Assembly (NCBI RefSeq): GCF_037969875.1
Contig: NZ_CP150218.1
Location: 124,001 to 188,000 of the forward strand
Source of the DNA: Paenibacillus sp. FSL R7-0337
GTDB lineage: Bacteria > Bacillota > Bacilli > Paenibacillales > Paenibacillaceae
Direction of reading: 5' to 3'
DNA: 64,000 bases
Both the position numbers and the translations under genes were made by a program. Shown one piece after another: positions 41,941 through 52,894 of this stretch. The notes under the pieces were generated by a model that saw only the letters and a program-made list of their open reading frames with translations, was not told the DNA's origin and ran no database searches. Position 1 is the first letter of the stretch, and each line of letters starts with the position of its first letter.

Positions 41941-41970
41941 TATACTACATATTAGTACCTGGTTCTAAAT
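41941..41970 (+). promoter_or_regulatory. fapR promoter with FapR operator
   Basis: TATACT (41941-41946) serves as -10; just after it, ATTAGTACCTGGTTCTAAAT (41951-41970) matches the FapR operator consensus TTAGTACCTRRTACTAA closely. FapR bound here would block fapR-plsX-fab transcription until malonyl-CoA accumulates. Confidence 0.8.
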
Positions 41971-42069
41971 GCTAAGGGATAACAGAGAATCATAACTACA
42001 GCGGCCACTCTTGCTGGCCGGTGAGCTGCACATCAGGCCTGTGCCGGGAGGTGAGCCGCTATCGAGCGG

Positions 42070-42666
42070 ATGTCCAAGAAGGAACGTCAGCAGCAGCTGC
42101 TGGCTATAATTGAAGGGAACCCGTTTGTAACTGACCGGGAATTGACCCGCCAGCTGAAGGTGAGTATCCAGACGATCCGGCTGGATCGGCTGGAGCTGGG
42201 GATTCCGGAGCTGCGTGAGCGGATGAAGCAGATGGCAGAGCATTCCTATGATCAGGTGCGTTCCCTGCCAGTCGATGAAGTGGTCGGTGATATTGTGGAT
42301 CTGCAGCTTGACCGGAGCGGAATTTCGATCTTCGAGATCCGCGATGAGCATGTGTTCTCCCGCAATGGAATTGCCCGGGGCCACTATGTCTTCGGTCAGG
42401 CGAATTCGCTGGCAGTAGCCATTATTAATGATGAGATTGCCTTAACGGCTTCGGCCGACATCCGGTTTGTGCGCATGGTCCGGCTGGGCGAGAAGTGTAT
42501 AGCCAAGGCGCAGGTGCGGTCACTTGCGGGCCGGAACGGCAAAGCTGAAGTGGATGTGTTTACATATGTCGGAGAAGAGCTGGTATTTCAAGGCCATTTT
42601 ATAGTGTATCGTTCAGCAACTGAAGAGTACAGCGAAGGGGGAAACCGGAGTGCGGATCGCCATTGA
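42070..42666 (+). CDS. fapR: Fatty-acid/phospholipid synthesis repressor FapR
   Basis: 198 residues. N-terminal helix-turn-helix (LAIIEGNPFVTDRELTRQLKVSIQTIRLDR) and a C-terminal hot-dog fold that binds malonyl-CoA (IARGHYVFGQANSLAVAIIND). Malonyl-CoA releases FapR from its operator, found here at 41951-41970. Start ATG 42070; the GGGAGGTGA upstream would be better placed for an ATC at 42061 (giving IERMSKK), so the true N-terminus may be three residues longer. Overlaps plsX by 17 bp; first gene of the fatty-acid operon. Confidence 0.95.
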   Translation: MSKKERQQQLLAIIEGNPFVTDRELTRQLKVSIQTIRLDRLELGIPELRERMKQMAEHSYDQVRSLPVDEVVGDIVDLQLDRSGISIFEIRDEHVFSRNGIARGHYVFGQANSLAVAIINDEIALTASADIRFVRMVRLGEKCIAKAQVRSLAGRNGKAEVDVFTYVGEELVFQGHFIVYRSATEEYSEGGNRSADRH

Positions 42667-43639
42667 TGCCATGGGCGGGGATAATGCTCCTGAATGTAAT
42701 GTGGAAGGCGCGCTTGCAGCGGCTGCGGAGTGGAGTGATATAGAGATCGTGCTGGTCGGCGATGAAGCGCGGCTTGGGCCGCTGCTGAAGACTAAGCCCT
42801 CCAACGTTACTGTACGTCATGCGGGGGATGTGATCGGTTCGGATGAAGAGCCGGTGAAGGCGGTCCGCCGCAAAAAGGACTCATCCATGGTCGTAGCCGG
42901 ACGGATGGTCCGCGAGGGTGAGGCTGATGCCATGATCTCCTCCGGGAATACCGGAGCGCTGATGACTACAGGACTTCTGGTAGTCGGAAGAATGGAAGGG
43001 ATCGAACGGCCGGCACTGGCTCCGATGATTCCGACGCTGGATGATGTCGGTGTACTGGCCCTGGATCTTGGCGCCAATATGGATGCCAAGCCGCAGCATC
43101 TGGCACAGTATGCACTGATCGGCAGCATATACCGCAACAAAGTGCACGGCATTGCGAAGCCCCGGGTAGGATTGCTGAACGTCGGAGCTGAGCCGGGCAA
43201 GGGGAATGAATTGACTAAGGAAGCCTATCCGCTCCTTGAGGCGCTGCAGGGCATTCATTTTGTCGGCAATGTGGAAGCGCGGGATGTGCTCACCGGAAGC
43301 TGCGATGTGCTGGTCTGTGACGGCTTCGCCGGTAATATACTTCTGAAGACGCTGGAAGGAACGGCCGGCGCGATGTTCTCCCTGCTGAAGGAGCAGTTCA
43401 GCAAATCGCTTAAGACGAAGCTGGGTGCGGCGATCCTGATGCCGGAGCTTAGAAGCCTGAAGGGCAAGATGGATTATAAGGAACACGGCGGAGCACCGCT
43501 GCTCGGTCTTAGCGGCCTGGTAGTCAAGGGGCATGGTTCGTCCGACGGCAATGCGGTGAAGAATGCGGTAAGACAGGCGCGGATTGCATTGAAGGCGGAT
43601 CTGGTGCCTAGTATATCGAAGGAAATTAGCGGGAAGTGA
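42650..43639 (+). CDS. plsX: Acyl-ACP:phosphate acyltransferase PlsX
   Basis: 329 residues. [40 protein letters not shown] and [12 protein letters not shown] identify PlsX, which makes acyl-phosphate from acyl-ACP to start phospholipid synthesis at the membrane face. GTG start inside the end of fapR with AAGGGGGAAACCGGA before it. Second gene of the FapR-controlled operon. Confidence 0.97.
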   Translation: MRIAIDAMGGDNAPECNVEGALAAAAEWSDIEIVLVGDEARLGPLLKTKPSNVTVRHAGDVIGSDEEPVKAVRRKKDSSMVVAGRMVREGEADAMISSGNTGALMTTGLLVVGRMEGIERPALAPMIPTLDDVGVLALDLGANMDAKPQHLAQYALIGSIYRNKVHGIAKPRVGLLNVGAEPGKGNELTKEAYPLLEALQGIHFVGNVEARDVLTGSCDVLVCDGFAGNILLKTLEGTAGAMFSLLKEQFSKSLKTKLGAAILMPELRSLKGKMDYKEHGGAPLLGLSGLVVKGHGSSDGNAVKNAVRQARIALKADLVPSISKEISGK

Positions 43640-43647
43640 GTGAAGAC

Positions 43648-44637
43648 ATGAGACAATTACGTCCGGTAGGAATTATTGGGACTGGGAAATATGTACCTGA
43701 GAAAGTATTAACCAACAGCGATCTGGAGAAGATCGTCGAAACGAATGATGAATGGATTGTCAGCCGTACAGGAATCCGGGAACGGCATATTGCGGCACCG
43801 GAGCAGGCTACCTCTGATCTGGCCTATGAAGCGGCCCTGAAGGCACTGGAGTCCGCAGGCATGAAGGCCGAGGAGCTCGATCTGATTATAGTCGCTACAG
43901 TTACACCTGACAGTGCCTTCCCGTCCACAGCTTGCATTCTTCAGGACAAGCTGGGAGCCAAGAACGCAGCCGCCTTTGACCTGTCGGCAGCCTGCTCGGG
44001 GTTTGTCTACAGCCTGGCTACGGCTACCGGCTTTATCCAGAATGGAATGTATAACAATGCGCTGGTGATCGGTGCGGATACACTGTCGCGTATTACAGAC
44101 TATACAGACCGCAACACCTGCGTGCTGTTCGGTGACGGTGCCGGTGCGGTAATCGTCGGCGAGGTTCCGGAAGGACGCGGCTTCCAGTCCTTTGATCTTG
44201 GGGCAGAAGGCTCTGGCGGCAGCCTGCTTAATCTTGAAGCTGGCGGCTCGCGCCTCCCGGCTTCCCAGCAGACCGTAGAAGATAAGAAGCACTTCATCTA
44301 TATGAATGGCCGCGAGGTCTTCAAGTTCGCAGTACGCGTCATGGGATCGGCTACGGAGCGTGTGCTTACCAAGGCGGGATTGTCTAAGGAGAATATCGAC
44401 TTGTTCGTGCCGCATCAGGCCAACATCCGGATTATTCAATCCGCTATGCAGCGTTTGGATCTGCCGCCGGAGAAGGTTGTAGTCAACGTTGATAAATACG
44501 CAAATACCTCCGCAGCCTCCATTCCGCTGGCTCTTGTAGAAGCAGCCGAGGAAGGCCGGATGAAGGCCGGAGATGCTGTGCTTATGGTCGGCTTCGGCGG
44601 CGGACTTACCTGGGGCGCTTCCGTGCTGATCTGGTAA
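43648..44637 (+). CDS. fabH: 3-oxoacyl-ACP synthase III (FabH)
   Basis: 329 residues. Thiolase fold with the Cys-His-Asn triad in [23 protein letters not shown] and [12 protein letters not shown]. It condenses acetyl- or branched acyl-CoA with malonyl-ACP, the first step of fatty-acid elongation and the one that sets branched-chain starters in Bacilli. ATG 43648 is used; GTG 43636 in frame overlaps the plsX stop and is possible. fabH sits here inside the fap operon, unlike B. subtilis, where fabHA is with fabF elsewhere. Confidence 0.96.
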   Translation: MRQLRPVGIIGTGKYVPEKVLTNSDLEKIVETNDEWIVSRTGIRERHIAAPEQATSDLAYEAALKALESAGMKAEELDLIIVATVTPDSAFPSTACILQDKLGAKNAAAFDLSAACSGFVYSLATATGFIQNGMYNNALVIGADTLSRITDYTDRNTCVLFGDGAGAVIVGEVPEGRGFQSFDLGAEGSGGSLLNLEAGGSRLPASQQTVEDKKHFIYMNGREVFKFAVRVMGSATERVLTKAGLSKENIDLFVPHQANIRIIQSAMQRLDLPPEKVVVNVDKYANTSAASIPLALVEAAEEGRMKAGDAVLMVGFGGGLTWGASVLIW

Positions 44638-44728
44638 GAATCGGGGCATTAATAATAGCAACGCGCAGCAGCTCGATCCGGAGAATATCCGGGTTGACTG
44701 CAGTTAAAGGGAAGGAGCTTTATACCTC

Positions 44729-45652
44729 ATGAGCAAAATCGCATTTGTCTTTCCCGGTCAGGGTGCACAGGCAGTCGGTATGGGTAAGGATGTATATGAA
44801 GCATTGCCTCAGAGCCGTGCAGTCTTTGAAAAGGGTGACGAGGTGCTTGGATTTCCGCTGAGCGGGCTTGTATTTGAAGGGCCGGACAGCGAGCTTAAGC
44901 AGACGGTGAATACGCAGCCGGCACTGGTTACGGCCAGTGTGGCTTATCTGGAAGCGCTAAGCGGCCTTAAGGTTACGCCGGATTATGTGGCAGGCCACAG
45001 TCTCGGTGAATATAGCGCTCTTGTGGCAGCCGGCGTGCTGTCCTATGAAGATGCTGTAAGGCTGGTCCGCCTGCGCGGACAATTCATGGAAGAAGCCGTT
45101 CCCGGAGGACAGGGGGCTATGGCAGCTGTGCTTGGAGCAGACCGTGAAGGGCTTACGGAATTATGCCGTAGTATTACAGCGGCGGGTACTCCCGTTGAAC
45201 TGGCGAATGTCAATTGTCCGGGACAGATTGTGGTCTCCGGTTCCGTGGCCGGTGTCGGTGAGGTGATCCAGCGTGTGAAGGAAGCCGGGGGCAAACGGGC
45301 GATTCCGCTGGAGGTTAGCGGGCCGTTCCACTCCTCATTAATGAAGGGTGCGGCTGAGCGGCTGGCTGCTGAGCTCGACAAGGTAACCTTCAATGCTCCC
45401 GCTATGCCGGTAGTGGTCAATGTGACTGCTGCTCCGGTGACAGACCCGGAAGAAATCCGCAAGCTGCTGGTAGAACAGGTGTATTCTCCGGTACTCTGGC
45501 AGGATAGCGTGGAATGGCTTATTGGCGCAGGGGTAGATACTTTTGTAGAGATCGGTTCCGGCAGTGTGCTGTCTGGCCTGATCCGCAAGATTGACAGGAA
45601 TGTCAAGGTTGTGAATATCAACAGTCTGGAGAGCGTGCAGGCTGGCTGGTAA
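44729..45652 (+). CDS. fabD: Malonyl-CoA:ACP transacylase
   Basis: 307 residues. [16 protein letters not shown], the nucleophile Ser in [16 protein letters not shown], the Arg in [13 protein letters not shown] and the His in [10 protein letters not shown] define FabD, which loads malonyl onto ACP. AAGGAGC precedes the ATG. It is 91 bp after fabH and 52 bp before fabG. Confidence 0.97.
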   Translation: MSKIAFVFPGQGAQAVGMGKDVYEALPQSRAVFEKGDEVLGFPLSGLVFEGPDSELKQTVNTQPALVTASVAYLEALSGLKVTPDYVAGHSLGEYSALVAAGVLSYEDAVRLVRLRGQFMEEAVPGGQGAMAAVLGADREGLTELCRSITAAGTPVELANVNCPGQIVVSGSVAGVGEVIQRVKEAGGKRAIPLEVSGPFHSSLMKGAAERLAAELDKVTFNAPAMPVVVNVTAAPVTDPEEIRKLLVEQVYSPVLWQDSVEWLIGAGVDTFVEIGSGSVLSGLIRKIDRNVKVVNINSLESVQAGW

Positions 45653-45704
45653 GCAGCTTGGGCCTAGCCGCAGCCGCATGATTATCGAAGGGGGACAACA
45701 TAGC

Positions 45705-46454
45705 ATGTTTGCAGCACTAAAAGGTCAGACCGCCCTTGTAACCGGAGGGTCCCGGGGGATCGGCCGCAGCATAGCCTTGGCACTCGCTGCTCATGGCGTG
45801 AAGGTCGCGGTGAACTATTCCGGCAGTCTTCAGGCGGCTGAAGAGACCGTGGCCCGTATTCACGAGCTGGGCTCGGAAGGAATCGCTCTGCAGGGAAATG
45901 TCGGCAGCAGCAGTGACGCCGAGAACCTGGTCAAACAGGTTATCCAGACCTGGGGGAAAATCGATATTCTGGTGAATAATGCGGGCATTACCCGGGATAA
46001 TCTGATTATGCGTATGAAAGAGGAAGAATTCGATCAGGTCATCGAGACGAATCTGAAGGGCGTCTTCAACTGCCTGAAGGCAGTAACCCGCCCGATGATG
46101 AAGCAGCGTTATGGCCGGATCATCAATATTTCTTCGGTCGTGGGTGTGACGGGGAATCCCGGACAGGTGAACTATACCGCTGCCAAAGCAGGTGTAATCG
46201 GCATGACGAAGTCTGCGGCCCGCGAGCTGTCTTCACGTGGAATCACCGTGAACTGCATCGCGCCCGGCTTCATTGATACCGACATGACCCGCGAGTTGTC
46301 CGATGAGGTTCGCAGCGAGCTGATCAAGGGGATTCCCTTGGGAGAGCTTGGGCGGGCGGAGGACATTGCGAATGCGGCGGTATTCCTGGCTTCGGAAGGG
46401 GCGGCCTACATGACAGGCCAGACGCTTCATGTAGATGGCGGAATGTATATGTAA
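45705..46454 (+). CDS. fabG: 3-oxoacyl-ACP reductase FabG
   Basis: 249 residues, SDR fold: NADPH site [27 protein letters not shown], catalytic Ser-Tyr-Lys in [24 protein letters not shown], and GFIDTDMT. Reduces 3-oxoacyl-ACP in chain elongation. GAAGGGGGACAACATAGC precedes ATG 45705; the frame opens earlier at 45678 without a better site. Confidence 0.97.
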   Translation: MFAALKGQTALVTGGSRGIGRSIALALAAHGVKVAVNYSGSLQAAEETVARIHELGSEGIALQGNVGSSSDAENLVKQVIQTWGKIDILVNNAGITRDNLIMRMKEEEFDQVIETNLKGVFNCLKAVTRPMMKQRYGRIINISSVVGVTGNPGQVNYTAAKAGVIGMTKSAARELSSRGITVNCIAPGFIDTDMTRELSDEVRSELIKGIPLGELGRAEDIANAAVFLASEGAAYMTGQTLHVDGGMYM

Positions 46455-46578
46455 GGCTTCGCAGGGCATCAGATCATTACGGGGGAAGATGGACAGAGGC
46501 GGCCAGGGCAGCGTTTTTTATGCTCTATGGTATTTTGACTTCATATCTCGTATAATACCAAAAGAGGAGGTGAACCGG

Positions 46579-46812
46579 ATGTCCGATGTATTAGAGCGTG
46601 TAACACGCATTGTCATCGACCGCTTAGGTGCCGATGAAGCAGAGGTAACATTAGAAGCGTCTTTCAAAGATGATTTAGGTGCTGATTCTCTTGATGTTGT
46701 AGAATTGGTAATGGAATTGGAAGATGAATTCGACATGGAAATCTCTGATGAAGATGCAGAGAGAATTACGACCGTGGGTGAAGTTGTGAAGTACATACAA
46801 TCTCATACCTAG
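46579..46812 (+). CDS. acpP: Acyl carrier protein
   Basis: 77 residues, acidic, with the phosphopantetheine Ser in [15 protein letters not shown]. Carries growing acyl chains. AGGAGGTGAACCGG precedes ATG 46579. A TATAAT at 46551-46556 suggests an extra promoter giving the higher level acpP usually needs. A hairpin follows. Confidence 0.98.
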   Translation: MSDVLERVTRIVIDRLGADEAEVTLEASFKDDLGADSLDVVELVMELEDEFDMEISDEDAERITTVGEVVKYIQSHT

Positions 46813-46828
46813 AGTCATATGATTGAGG

Positions 46829-46865
46829 GTCCCGTTCCTGTCAGGGCGGGACTTCTCCTCATTTT
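46829..46865 (+). terminator. Hairpin after acpP
   Basis: GTCCCG (46829-46834) pairs with CGGGAC (46847-46852); a moderately T-rich tail ends in TTTT. It may attenuate rather than stop transcription into fabF. Confidence 0.5.
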
Positions 46866-47035
46866 ACGGTTCTTTAAGCCAAGCATCCGCGAAGTGGTGC
46901 ATGAGCATCTTGATAAAGATAATAACAGAACCGCAGATTAACTAATCTTGCGGCGACTGCAGTTTATATAGACATCTGGCATGTTTGCGTTTACAAATTG
47001 TAGAGGTACACAGCCTATAGACGGGGTGATTATGT

Positions 47036-48274
47036 TTGAATCATAGAGTAGTTGTAACTGGTATGGGTGTAATGACTTCGCTGGGTAAGGATCTTGAGAC
47101 GTTCTGGGATAGCCTCATGAGCGGCAAGTCCGGAGTATCCCTGGTTGAAGCTTTTGATGTCAGTGAATATCCAACACGAATCGCTTCTTCGGTCAAGGAT
47201 TTCGATGCGGAAGCACGCTTCGGCCGCAAGGAAGCCCGTAAGATGGACCGGTTCGTACAATTCGCGGTTGCTGCCGGTGAAGATGCGCTGAAAGACAGCG
47301 GACTTACGATCGGTGAAGATATTGATGCAGAGCGGATCGGGGTATCTGTCGGTTCCGGAATTGGCGGCCTGGGCACATGGGAGGATAACCACAACCTGCT
47401 GCTCGAAAAAGGCCCGAAGCGGGTCAGCCCGTTCTTCATTCCGATGATGATTGCCAACATGGGCTCCGGCCAGCTGTCGATCAACCTCGGGGCCAAGGGA
47501 CCGAATACAACGACAGTGACCGCTTGTGCGACAGGCAGCCACTCCATCGGGGAATCCTTCCGTCTGATCCAGCGCGGTGATGCGGATGCGATGATCTGCG
47601 GCGGTGCGGAAGCGACCATTCGTCCTACAGGAATGGCAGGCTTTTGTGCAATGAGAGCCATGTCTACCCGCAATGACGAGCCGGAGAAGGCCAGCCGACC
47701 GTTTGATGTGGACCGTGACGGTTTCGTCATGGGCGAGGGTGCGGGAATCCTGATTCTCGAATCCCTGGAACACGCAGAGAAGCGCGGAGCCAAGATCTAT
47801 GCCGAAGTAATCGGGTATGGTCTCAGCGCCGATGCCCACCACATGACGGAGCCTGATCCTGACGGTGCAGCACGCTGCATGAAGATGGCGATCCGTGATG
47901 CCGGCATTAATCCTGAGGATATCGACTACATCAATGCGCATGGTACATCTACACCTGTAGGGGATAAATCAGAGACAGCCGCTGTCAAGAAGGCGCTCGG
48001 AGAGCATGCGTATAAGGTAGCGATCAGCTCGACCAAGTCGATGACAGGCCACTTGCTTGGCGCTGCCGGCGGGGTGGAAGCGATTATCTGCGGGCTGTCC
48101 CTGCAGAAGAACATGATTGCGCCTACCATCAATTTGGACAACCCTGACCCGGACTGCGATTTGGACTATGTTCCGAATGTGCCACGTCAGGCGGAGCTGA
48201 ATATAGCGATGTCGAATTCCTTCGGATTCGGGGGACATAACGCGACCGTTATTCTCAAAAAATATAATAAGTAA
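47036..48274 (+). CDS. fabF: 3-oxoacyl-ACP synthase II (FabF)
   Basis: 412 residues. [16 protein letters not shown], nucleophile Cys in [13 protein letters not shown], and His in [12 protein letters not shown] and [12 protein letters not shown] identify FabF, which elongates acyl-ACP chains. TTG start with GGGGTGAT upstream. 223 bp after acpP and 14 bp before rnc, so probably co-transcribed with rnc. Confidence 0.97.
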   Translation: MNHRVVVTGMGVMTSLGKDLETFWDSLMSGKSGVSLVEAFDVSEYPTRIASSVKDFDAEARFGRKEARKMDRFVQFAVAAGEDALKDSGLTIGEDIDAERIGVSVGSGIGGLGTWEDNHNLLLEKGPKRVSPFFIPMMIANMGSGQLSINLGAKGPNTTTVTACATGSHSIGESFRLIQRGDADAMICGGAEATIRPTGMAGFCAMRAMSTRNDEPEKASRPFDVDRDGFVMGEGAGILILESLEHAEKRGAKIYAEVIGYGLSADAHHMTEPDPDGAARCMKMAIRDAGINPEDIDYINAHGTSTPVGDKSETAAVKKALGEHAYKVAISSTKSMTGHLLGAAGGVEAIICGLSLQKNMIAPTINLDNPDPDCDLDYVPNVPRQAELNIAMSNSFGFGGHNATVILKKYNK

Positions 48275-48288
48275 GGGGAGACAGTGCA

Positions 48289-48993
48289 GTGAAAGGAGAC
48301 CTGAAGCAGTTACAGAGCCAACTTCAAATCCAATTTCACGATCCTGTACTTCTGAAGCAGGCTTTCACCCATGCATCATATGTGAACGAACACCGGTTCA
48401 ATCAGCATCAGGACAACGAGCGCCTGGAGTTCCTGGGTGATGCGGTGCTTGAGCTGACGGTGTCCGAATATCTGTATAATCTGCTCCCGGACAGACCCGA
48501 AGGAGAATTGACCAAGCTGCGTGCTGCGATTGTCTGTGAGCCGTCGCTGGTCCGGTTCGCCGAGACCTTGGGCTTCGGGCGGTACGTACTGCTGGGAAAA
48601 GGGGAAGAGCTTACGGGCGGGCGTACCCGCCCGGCTCTGCTGGCCGATGTGTTCGAAGCCTTCGTGGGAGCGCTCTATCTCGATCAGGGCCTGGAAACGG
48701 CCCGAAGATTCCTGGATAATCACGTATTCCCGCTGGTTGAAACCGACGGTAAGCTGCAAATGCAGATGAGCGACTTCAAGACAGAGCTTCAGGAACTGAT
48801 ACAGCATCATGGATTGGGTACGCTGGAATATCGGATTATTGAAGAACGCGGACCGGCGCATGAGCGTGAGTTCGTCTCAGAAGTATATATGGCCAGCCGT
48901 TCACTAGGCAGCGGCAGCGGCCGCTCCAAGAAGGAAGCGGAACAGCAGGCAGCGGCAGCGGCGTTATTGCTTCTGAAGGAAGACGGTGCCTGA
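48289..48993 (+). CDS. rnc: Ribonuclease III
   Basis: 234 residues. Catalytic signature [14 protein letters not shown] (about 44-57), the second acidic pair in [14 protein letters not shown], and a C-terminal double-stranded RNA-binding domain ([31 protein letters not shown]). Processes rRNA precursors and structured mRNAs. GTG start with GGGGAGACAGTGCA upstream. Confidence 0.97.
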   Translation: MKGDLKQLQSQLQIQFHDPVLLKQAFTHASYVNEHRFNQHQDNERLEFLGDAVLELTVSEYLYNLLPDRPEGELTKLRAAIVCEPSLVRFAETLGFGRYVLLGKGEELTGGRTRPALLADVFEAFVGALYLDQGLETARRFLDNHVFPLVETDGKLQMQMSDFKTELQELIQHHGLGTLEYRIIEERGPAHEREFVSEVYMASRSLGSGSGRSKKEAEQQAAAAALLLLKEDGA

Positions 48994-49023
48994 AGGCAGA
49001 TTTGAACATTTGGAATGCGGAGT

Positions 49024-49084
49024 AGAGCAGCAATGGTCTGAATGCCGGCGGTTCGGCGGAAGTCAGACTTTTGCTGCTCTTTTT
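49024..49084 (+). terminator. Terminator after rnc
   Basis: AGAGCAGCAA (49024-49033) pairs with TTGCTGCTCT (49071-49080), with inner GTCTGA/TCAGAC, then TTTT. It separates rnc from smc. Confidence 0.85.
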
Positions 49085-49104
49085 CGAAATATAAGAATTT
49101 ATCT

Positions 49105-49182
49105 GTTTCACGCGATAAATTATCCTTCTATTTCTCGCTGAAACGGTACCGTCCTTTAAAAGGACGGCAAAACTGTTTCCAC
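49105..49182 (-). repeat. Dispersed intergenic repeat, copy B
   Basis: 78 bp in reverse orientation, about 88% identical to 22040-22116. It contains the palindrome CCGTCCTTTAAAAGGACGG (49150-49168) and the shared GTTTC/GAAAC pairs. It lies between the rnc terminator and smc. Confidence 0.75.
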
Positions 49183-49290
49183 TTAAAAGGTCAGAAATCA
49201 TATGTTTTGAGGAATCAGGTGCACCACTTTATGGGGTTGTTTTGGCAAGGAAACACTATGGTATAATGGGTCAGAGGTGAATAACGAGTT

Positions 49291-52200
49291 ATGTTTCTGA
49301 AACGGATTGAATTAGCAGGCTTCAAATCATTTGCCGACAAAACGGAGATGGAATTTGTACGCGGAATAACGGCTGTAGTCGGCCCGAATGGAAGCGGCAA
49401 AAGTAACATATCCGACGGCATCCGCTGGGTGCTTGGGGAGCAGAGTGCCAAATCCCTGCGCGGCGGCAAGATGGAGGATATTATATTTGCCGGAAGTGAT
49501 GCCCGCAAGGCGGTCAACTACGGTGAGGTCTCGCTGACGCTGGATAACGAGGATCATGTGCTGCCGCTGGATTTCAGCGAGGTGACCGTGACCCGGCGTG
49601 TCCACCGCAGCGGCGACAGTGAATATCTGATCAATAAGCAGGCCTGCAGGCTGAAGGATATTACGGAGCTGTTTATGGATACCGGTATCGGCCGTGAAGC
49701 CTATTCAATTATCGGACAAGGCCGGATTGAAGAGATTCTCAGTACCCGATCGGAAGACCGAAGGGGGATATTTGAAGAGGCCTCAGGTATTGTTAAATAT
49801 AAGTCACGCAAAAAGGATGCCGGCCGCAAGCTCGATGAGACCGAGCAGAATTTGCTGCGGATTCATGACCTGATCAGTGAGCTGGAAGATCAGGTGGGAC
49901 CGCTGAAGGATCAGTCCGAGAAGGCGATAAGATACAAGGAGCTGCGTGAGCAGCTGAAGCATCTGGAGATTTCGGTATATGTGCATCAGATCGAAGGCAT
50001 ACATACATCCTGGCAGGAGGGCAACGCCCGCCTGGAGGTGCTTAAGACAGAGCAGCTGGAGCTGTCCACTGTAGTCTCTGCTCATGATGCCAAGCTGGAG
50101 AGCGGCCGGGCGGAGCTGCGGAGTCTGGAGCAGGAAGTGGAGAAGCTGCAGGAACAGTTGCTGCGCAGCAGCGAAGCCAACGAGAAGAGCGAAGGCTACG
50201 GAGAGCTGCTGAAGGAGCGCCGCAGGAATCTGGAACAGAACCGGGAACAGCTCATGCAGACTCTGGGTTCTGTAGGCGAACGTTCCGAGGGGCGGCAGCG
50301 TGAGCTGGCCGAGCTGGAGCATAAGCTGAAGCAGACCAGGCAAGCGCTGGAGGAGCTGCGGGCACAGCTGGCGGATGAGGAATCGAAGCTGCAGGGTGTG
50401 GCCGGAGGCATCAGCCAGAGCAAGGAAGAGAAGCTGAAGAGTGCTCTGCTTGAGCTGATGAACCTGATGGCCCAGGCGCGCAACGAGATCCGCTATGCGG
50501 ATCAGCAGAAGGAGAGCCTGGAGCGGCGGATGAGCCGCAGCCAGGAAGAGAGCGGCAAGTGGACAGCACGGCTGGAGGAGCTGGTCTCTGCACAGAGCGG
50601 GCTGAAGGATAAGATTGCCGGGCTCGGCAAGGAAATCGGCCTGCTACGCGGCGCGTACATTACGGAGAGTGAGCAGACCGGCAAACGGCAGAAGCTGCTC
50701 GAAGAGACGCAGAGCGGCCTGCGCAAATGGGAGCAGAAACGCGAAGCCCAGGTGTCCCGGCATGAGACGATGAAGGAAATGCAGGATGATTTTGACGGCT
50801 TCATGCTTGGGGTCAAAGAGGTGCTCAAGGGCGCGCGCAAAGGACAGCTAAGCGGTGTACACGGGGCAGTTGCCGAATTGATCTCCGTTCCCGAGAAGCT
50901 GGAAATGGCGATTGAGACCGCCATGGGCGCTTCCTTGCAGCATGTGGTTATGGAGAATGAAGCGTTGTCCCGGCAGGCGATCGCTTTCCTGAAGCAGCGT
51001 CAGCTCGGGCGGGCGACCTTCCTCCCGCTGGATGTTATCCGGCCCCGGCAGATTACCGGCAGTGACCGCAGCACAGTTCAAGGTGCCGAAGGATTCGTGG
51101 GTATTGGTTCGGAGCTGGTCGGCTATGATGAGAAGTATGGAAGTATTATCGGAAGCCTGCTCGGCAATGTCGTAATCGCTGAGAGTCTGGAGCAGGCGAA
51201 CCGCATTGCGGCCAAGTGCCAATACCGCTACAGAGTGGTTACGCTTGAAGGCGATGTGGTCAATGCAGGCGGTTCGATGACCGGCGGCAGCCAGCATAAG
51301 AAGAATAACAGCCTGCTTAGCCGCAAGCGTCAGCTTGACCAGCTCTCCGGCGAGATTGAAGAAAGCGAGCAGCAGATTACCAAGCTGAAGCAGGGGATCA
51401 GCCGCCTGCGCGCCGAACAGGACAAGGGCTCCCAGAAGCTGGAGCAGCTTCGGCATGACGGTGATGAGAAGCGGCTGGAGGAACAGCGCGTATCCGGTGA
51501 TCTGAAGCAGCTGGAGCAGGAGCTGCGGCATGTGCAGGAGCAGGTCGAGGGCGCAGGCGCAGAGCGCAGCGGCTTCGAGCAGGAGGTACGCGGACTGGAC
51601 GAGGCCCGCAAGCAGGCCGAAGCTGAGCTGGCCCGGCTGGAGAAGGAAGAGCAGGAGGCGCATGCGGCGATCCGCAGTGCCGAATCGGACCGCAAGGCGA
51701 ATGAATCGGCTAAGGAAGAGCTGCAGGGCAAGCTGACCGGGATGAAGGTTACGGAGGGCAAGCTGGATCAGGAGATCTTCTCGCTGGAGGAGCAGCTGCG
51801 GCGGATGAGGCAGGACGCCGGCTCCCAGGAGAAGGAGCTGCGCCAGAGCCGCAGTCTGCTTATGACCATCGAGCAGGATCTGGAAGAGAATGCACGGGAG
51901 ACCGTGAAGCAGAAGGAAGAGGTCAACAGTCTGCGGCTGAGCAAGGAAGATACGTCAGCGAGGCTTGACCTGGCCCGTGCCGACCGTGCGGCGATCTCGC
52001 GTAAGCTGGAGCTGGCCGAAGGCGAGACCAAAGACCAGCGTCAGGCGCTCCGGGCGGTCGAAGACAAGCTCCGTTCCACGGAGGTTGCCGTTGGCCGGCT
52101 CGATGTGGAGCTGGACAATATCCTCCGCAAGCTGAGCGATGACTACGAGCTGAGCTACGAGCTGGCGAAGCAGCGTTACCCGGTGCCGGAGGATGTGCCT

Positions 52201-52860
52201 GCGGCACAGCTGGAGGTGCAGCGTCTGAAGCGCAGCATCTCCGGTCTGGGCGAGGTCAACCTGGGCGCGATTGAAGAGTATCAGCGGGTGCATGAACGAT
52301 ATACTTTTCTCAGCGGGCAAAAGGATGATCTGGTGGAAGCCAAAACAACGCTGTATCATGTCATCCATGAGATGGAAGAGGAGATGTCGAAGCGCTTCAA
52401 GCAGACCTTCGATGCCATCCGCCGCGAGTTCGGCACGGTGTTCACGAAGCTGTTCGGCGGCGGCCGGGCAGATCTGCAGCTGCTGGACCCTGAGCATATG
52501 CTCGATACAGGGATTGATATCGTTGCCCAGCCGCCGGGCAAGAAGCTGCAGAACCTCCAGCTTCTCTCCGGCGGAGAACGCGCCTTGACCGCGATGGCTC
52601 TGCTGTTCGCTATTCTGCAGGTCAAGCCGGTGCCGTTCTGCGTGCTGGATGAGGTGGAAGCGGCGCTGGATGAAGCCAACGTGGTACGCTTCGCCCAGTA
52701 TCTGCGTGAGTTCTCGGAGCAGACGCAGTTCATCGTAGTGACCCACCGCAAGGGAACGATGGAGGAAGCCGATGTGCTCTATGGCGTGACGATGGAGGAA
52801 GGCGGCGTATCCAAGCTCGTATCGGTGCGGCTGGAGGATGAAGAGGCTGAGATAGCTTAA
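49291..52860 (+). CDS. smc: Chromosome segregation ATPase SMC
   Basis: 1189 residues, the normal length. Walker A GPNGSGKSNISDGIRWVLGE, two long coiled-coil arms (about 165-500 and 670-1010) rich in Glu/Gln/Lys, a hinge (about 510-665, GVHGAVAELISVPEKLE, GGSMTGGS), then the signature LSGGERALTAMALLFAIL and Walker B FCVLDEVEAALDEAN. With ScpAB it loads at parS and aligns chromosome arms. AGAGGTGAATAACGAGTT precedes the ATG. The arms are strongly GC-rich, which creates many long false frames on the other strand. Confidence 0.98.
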   Translation: MFLKRIELAGFKSFADKTEMEFVRGITAVVGPNGSGKSNISDGIRWVLGEQSAKSLRGGKMEDIIFAGSDARKAVNYGEVSLTLDNEDHVLPLDFSEVTVTRRVHRSGDSEYLINKQACRLKDITELFMDTGIGREAYSIIGQGRIEEILSTRSEDRRGIFEEASGIVKYKSRKKDAGRKLDETEQNLLRIHDLISELEDQVGPLKDQSEKAIRYKELREQLKHLEISVYVHQIEGIHTSWQEGNARLEVLKTEQLELSTVVSAHDAKLESGRAELRSLEQEVEKLQEQLLRSSEANEKSEGYGELLKERRRNLEQNREQLMQTLGSVGERSEGRQRELAELEHKLKQTRQALEELRAQLADEESKLQGVAGGISQSKEEKLKSALLELMNLMAQARNEIRYADQQKESLERRMSRSQEESGKWTARLEELVSAQSGLKDKIAGLGKEIGLLRGAYITESEQTGKRQKLLEETQSGLRKWEQKREAQVSRHETMKEMQDDFDGFMLGVKEVLKGARKGQLSGVHGAVAELISVPEKLEMAIETAMGASLQHVVMENEALSRQAIAFLKQRQLGRATFLPLDVIRPRQITGSDRSTVQGAEGFVGIGSELVGYDEKYGSIIGSLLGNVVIAESLEQANRIAAKCQYRYRVVTLEGDVVNAGGSMTGGSQHKKNNSLLSRKRQLDQLSGEIEESEQQITKLKQGISRLRAEQDKGSQKLEQLRHDGDEKRLEEQRVSGDLKQLEQELRHVQEQVEGAGAERSGFEQEVRGLDEARKQAEAELARLEKEEQEAHAAIRSAESDRKANESAKEELQGKLTGMKVTEGKLDQEIFSLEEQLRRMRQDAGSQEKELRQSRSLLMTIEQDLEENARETVKQKEEVNSLRLSKEDTSARLDLARADRAAISRKLELAEGETKDQRQALRAVEDKLRSTEVAVGRLDVELDNILRKLSDDYELSYELAKQRYPVPEDVPAAQLEVQRLKRSISGLGEVNLGAIEEYQRVHERYTFLSGQKDDLVEAKTTLYHVIHEMEEEMSKRFKQTFDAIRREFGTVFTKLFGGGRADLQLLDPEHMLDTGIDIVAQPPGKKLQNLQLLSGGERALTAMALLFAILQVKPVPFCVLDEVEAALDEANVVRFAQYLREFSEQTQFIVVTHRKGTMEEADVLYGVTMEEGGVSKLVSVRLEDEEAEIA

Positions 52861-52894
52861 CGATATAGATTGAACAAAAAATTTAAGTTAAAGG

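Noticed and set aside
46535..46556. TTGACT...TATAAT as a sigma-A promoter for acpP
   Set aside because: The spacing is only 10 bp; the TATAAT may still be used with an unseen -35, so a full promoter was not called.
50848..52746. Several long minus-strand frames opposite smc
   Set aside because: Produced by GC-rich Glu/Lys/Leu codons of the SMC coiled coils; no ribosome sites or domains.
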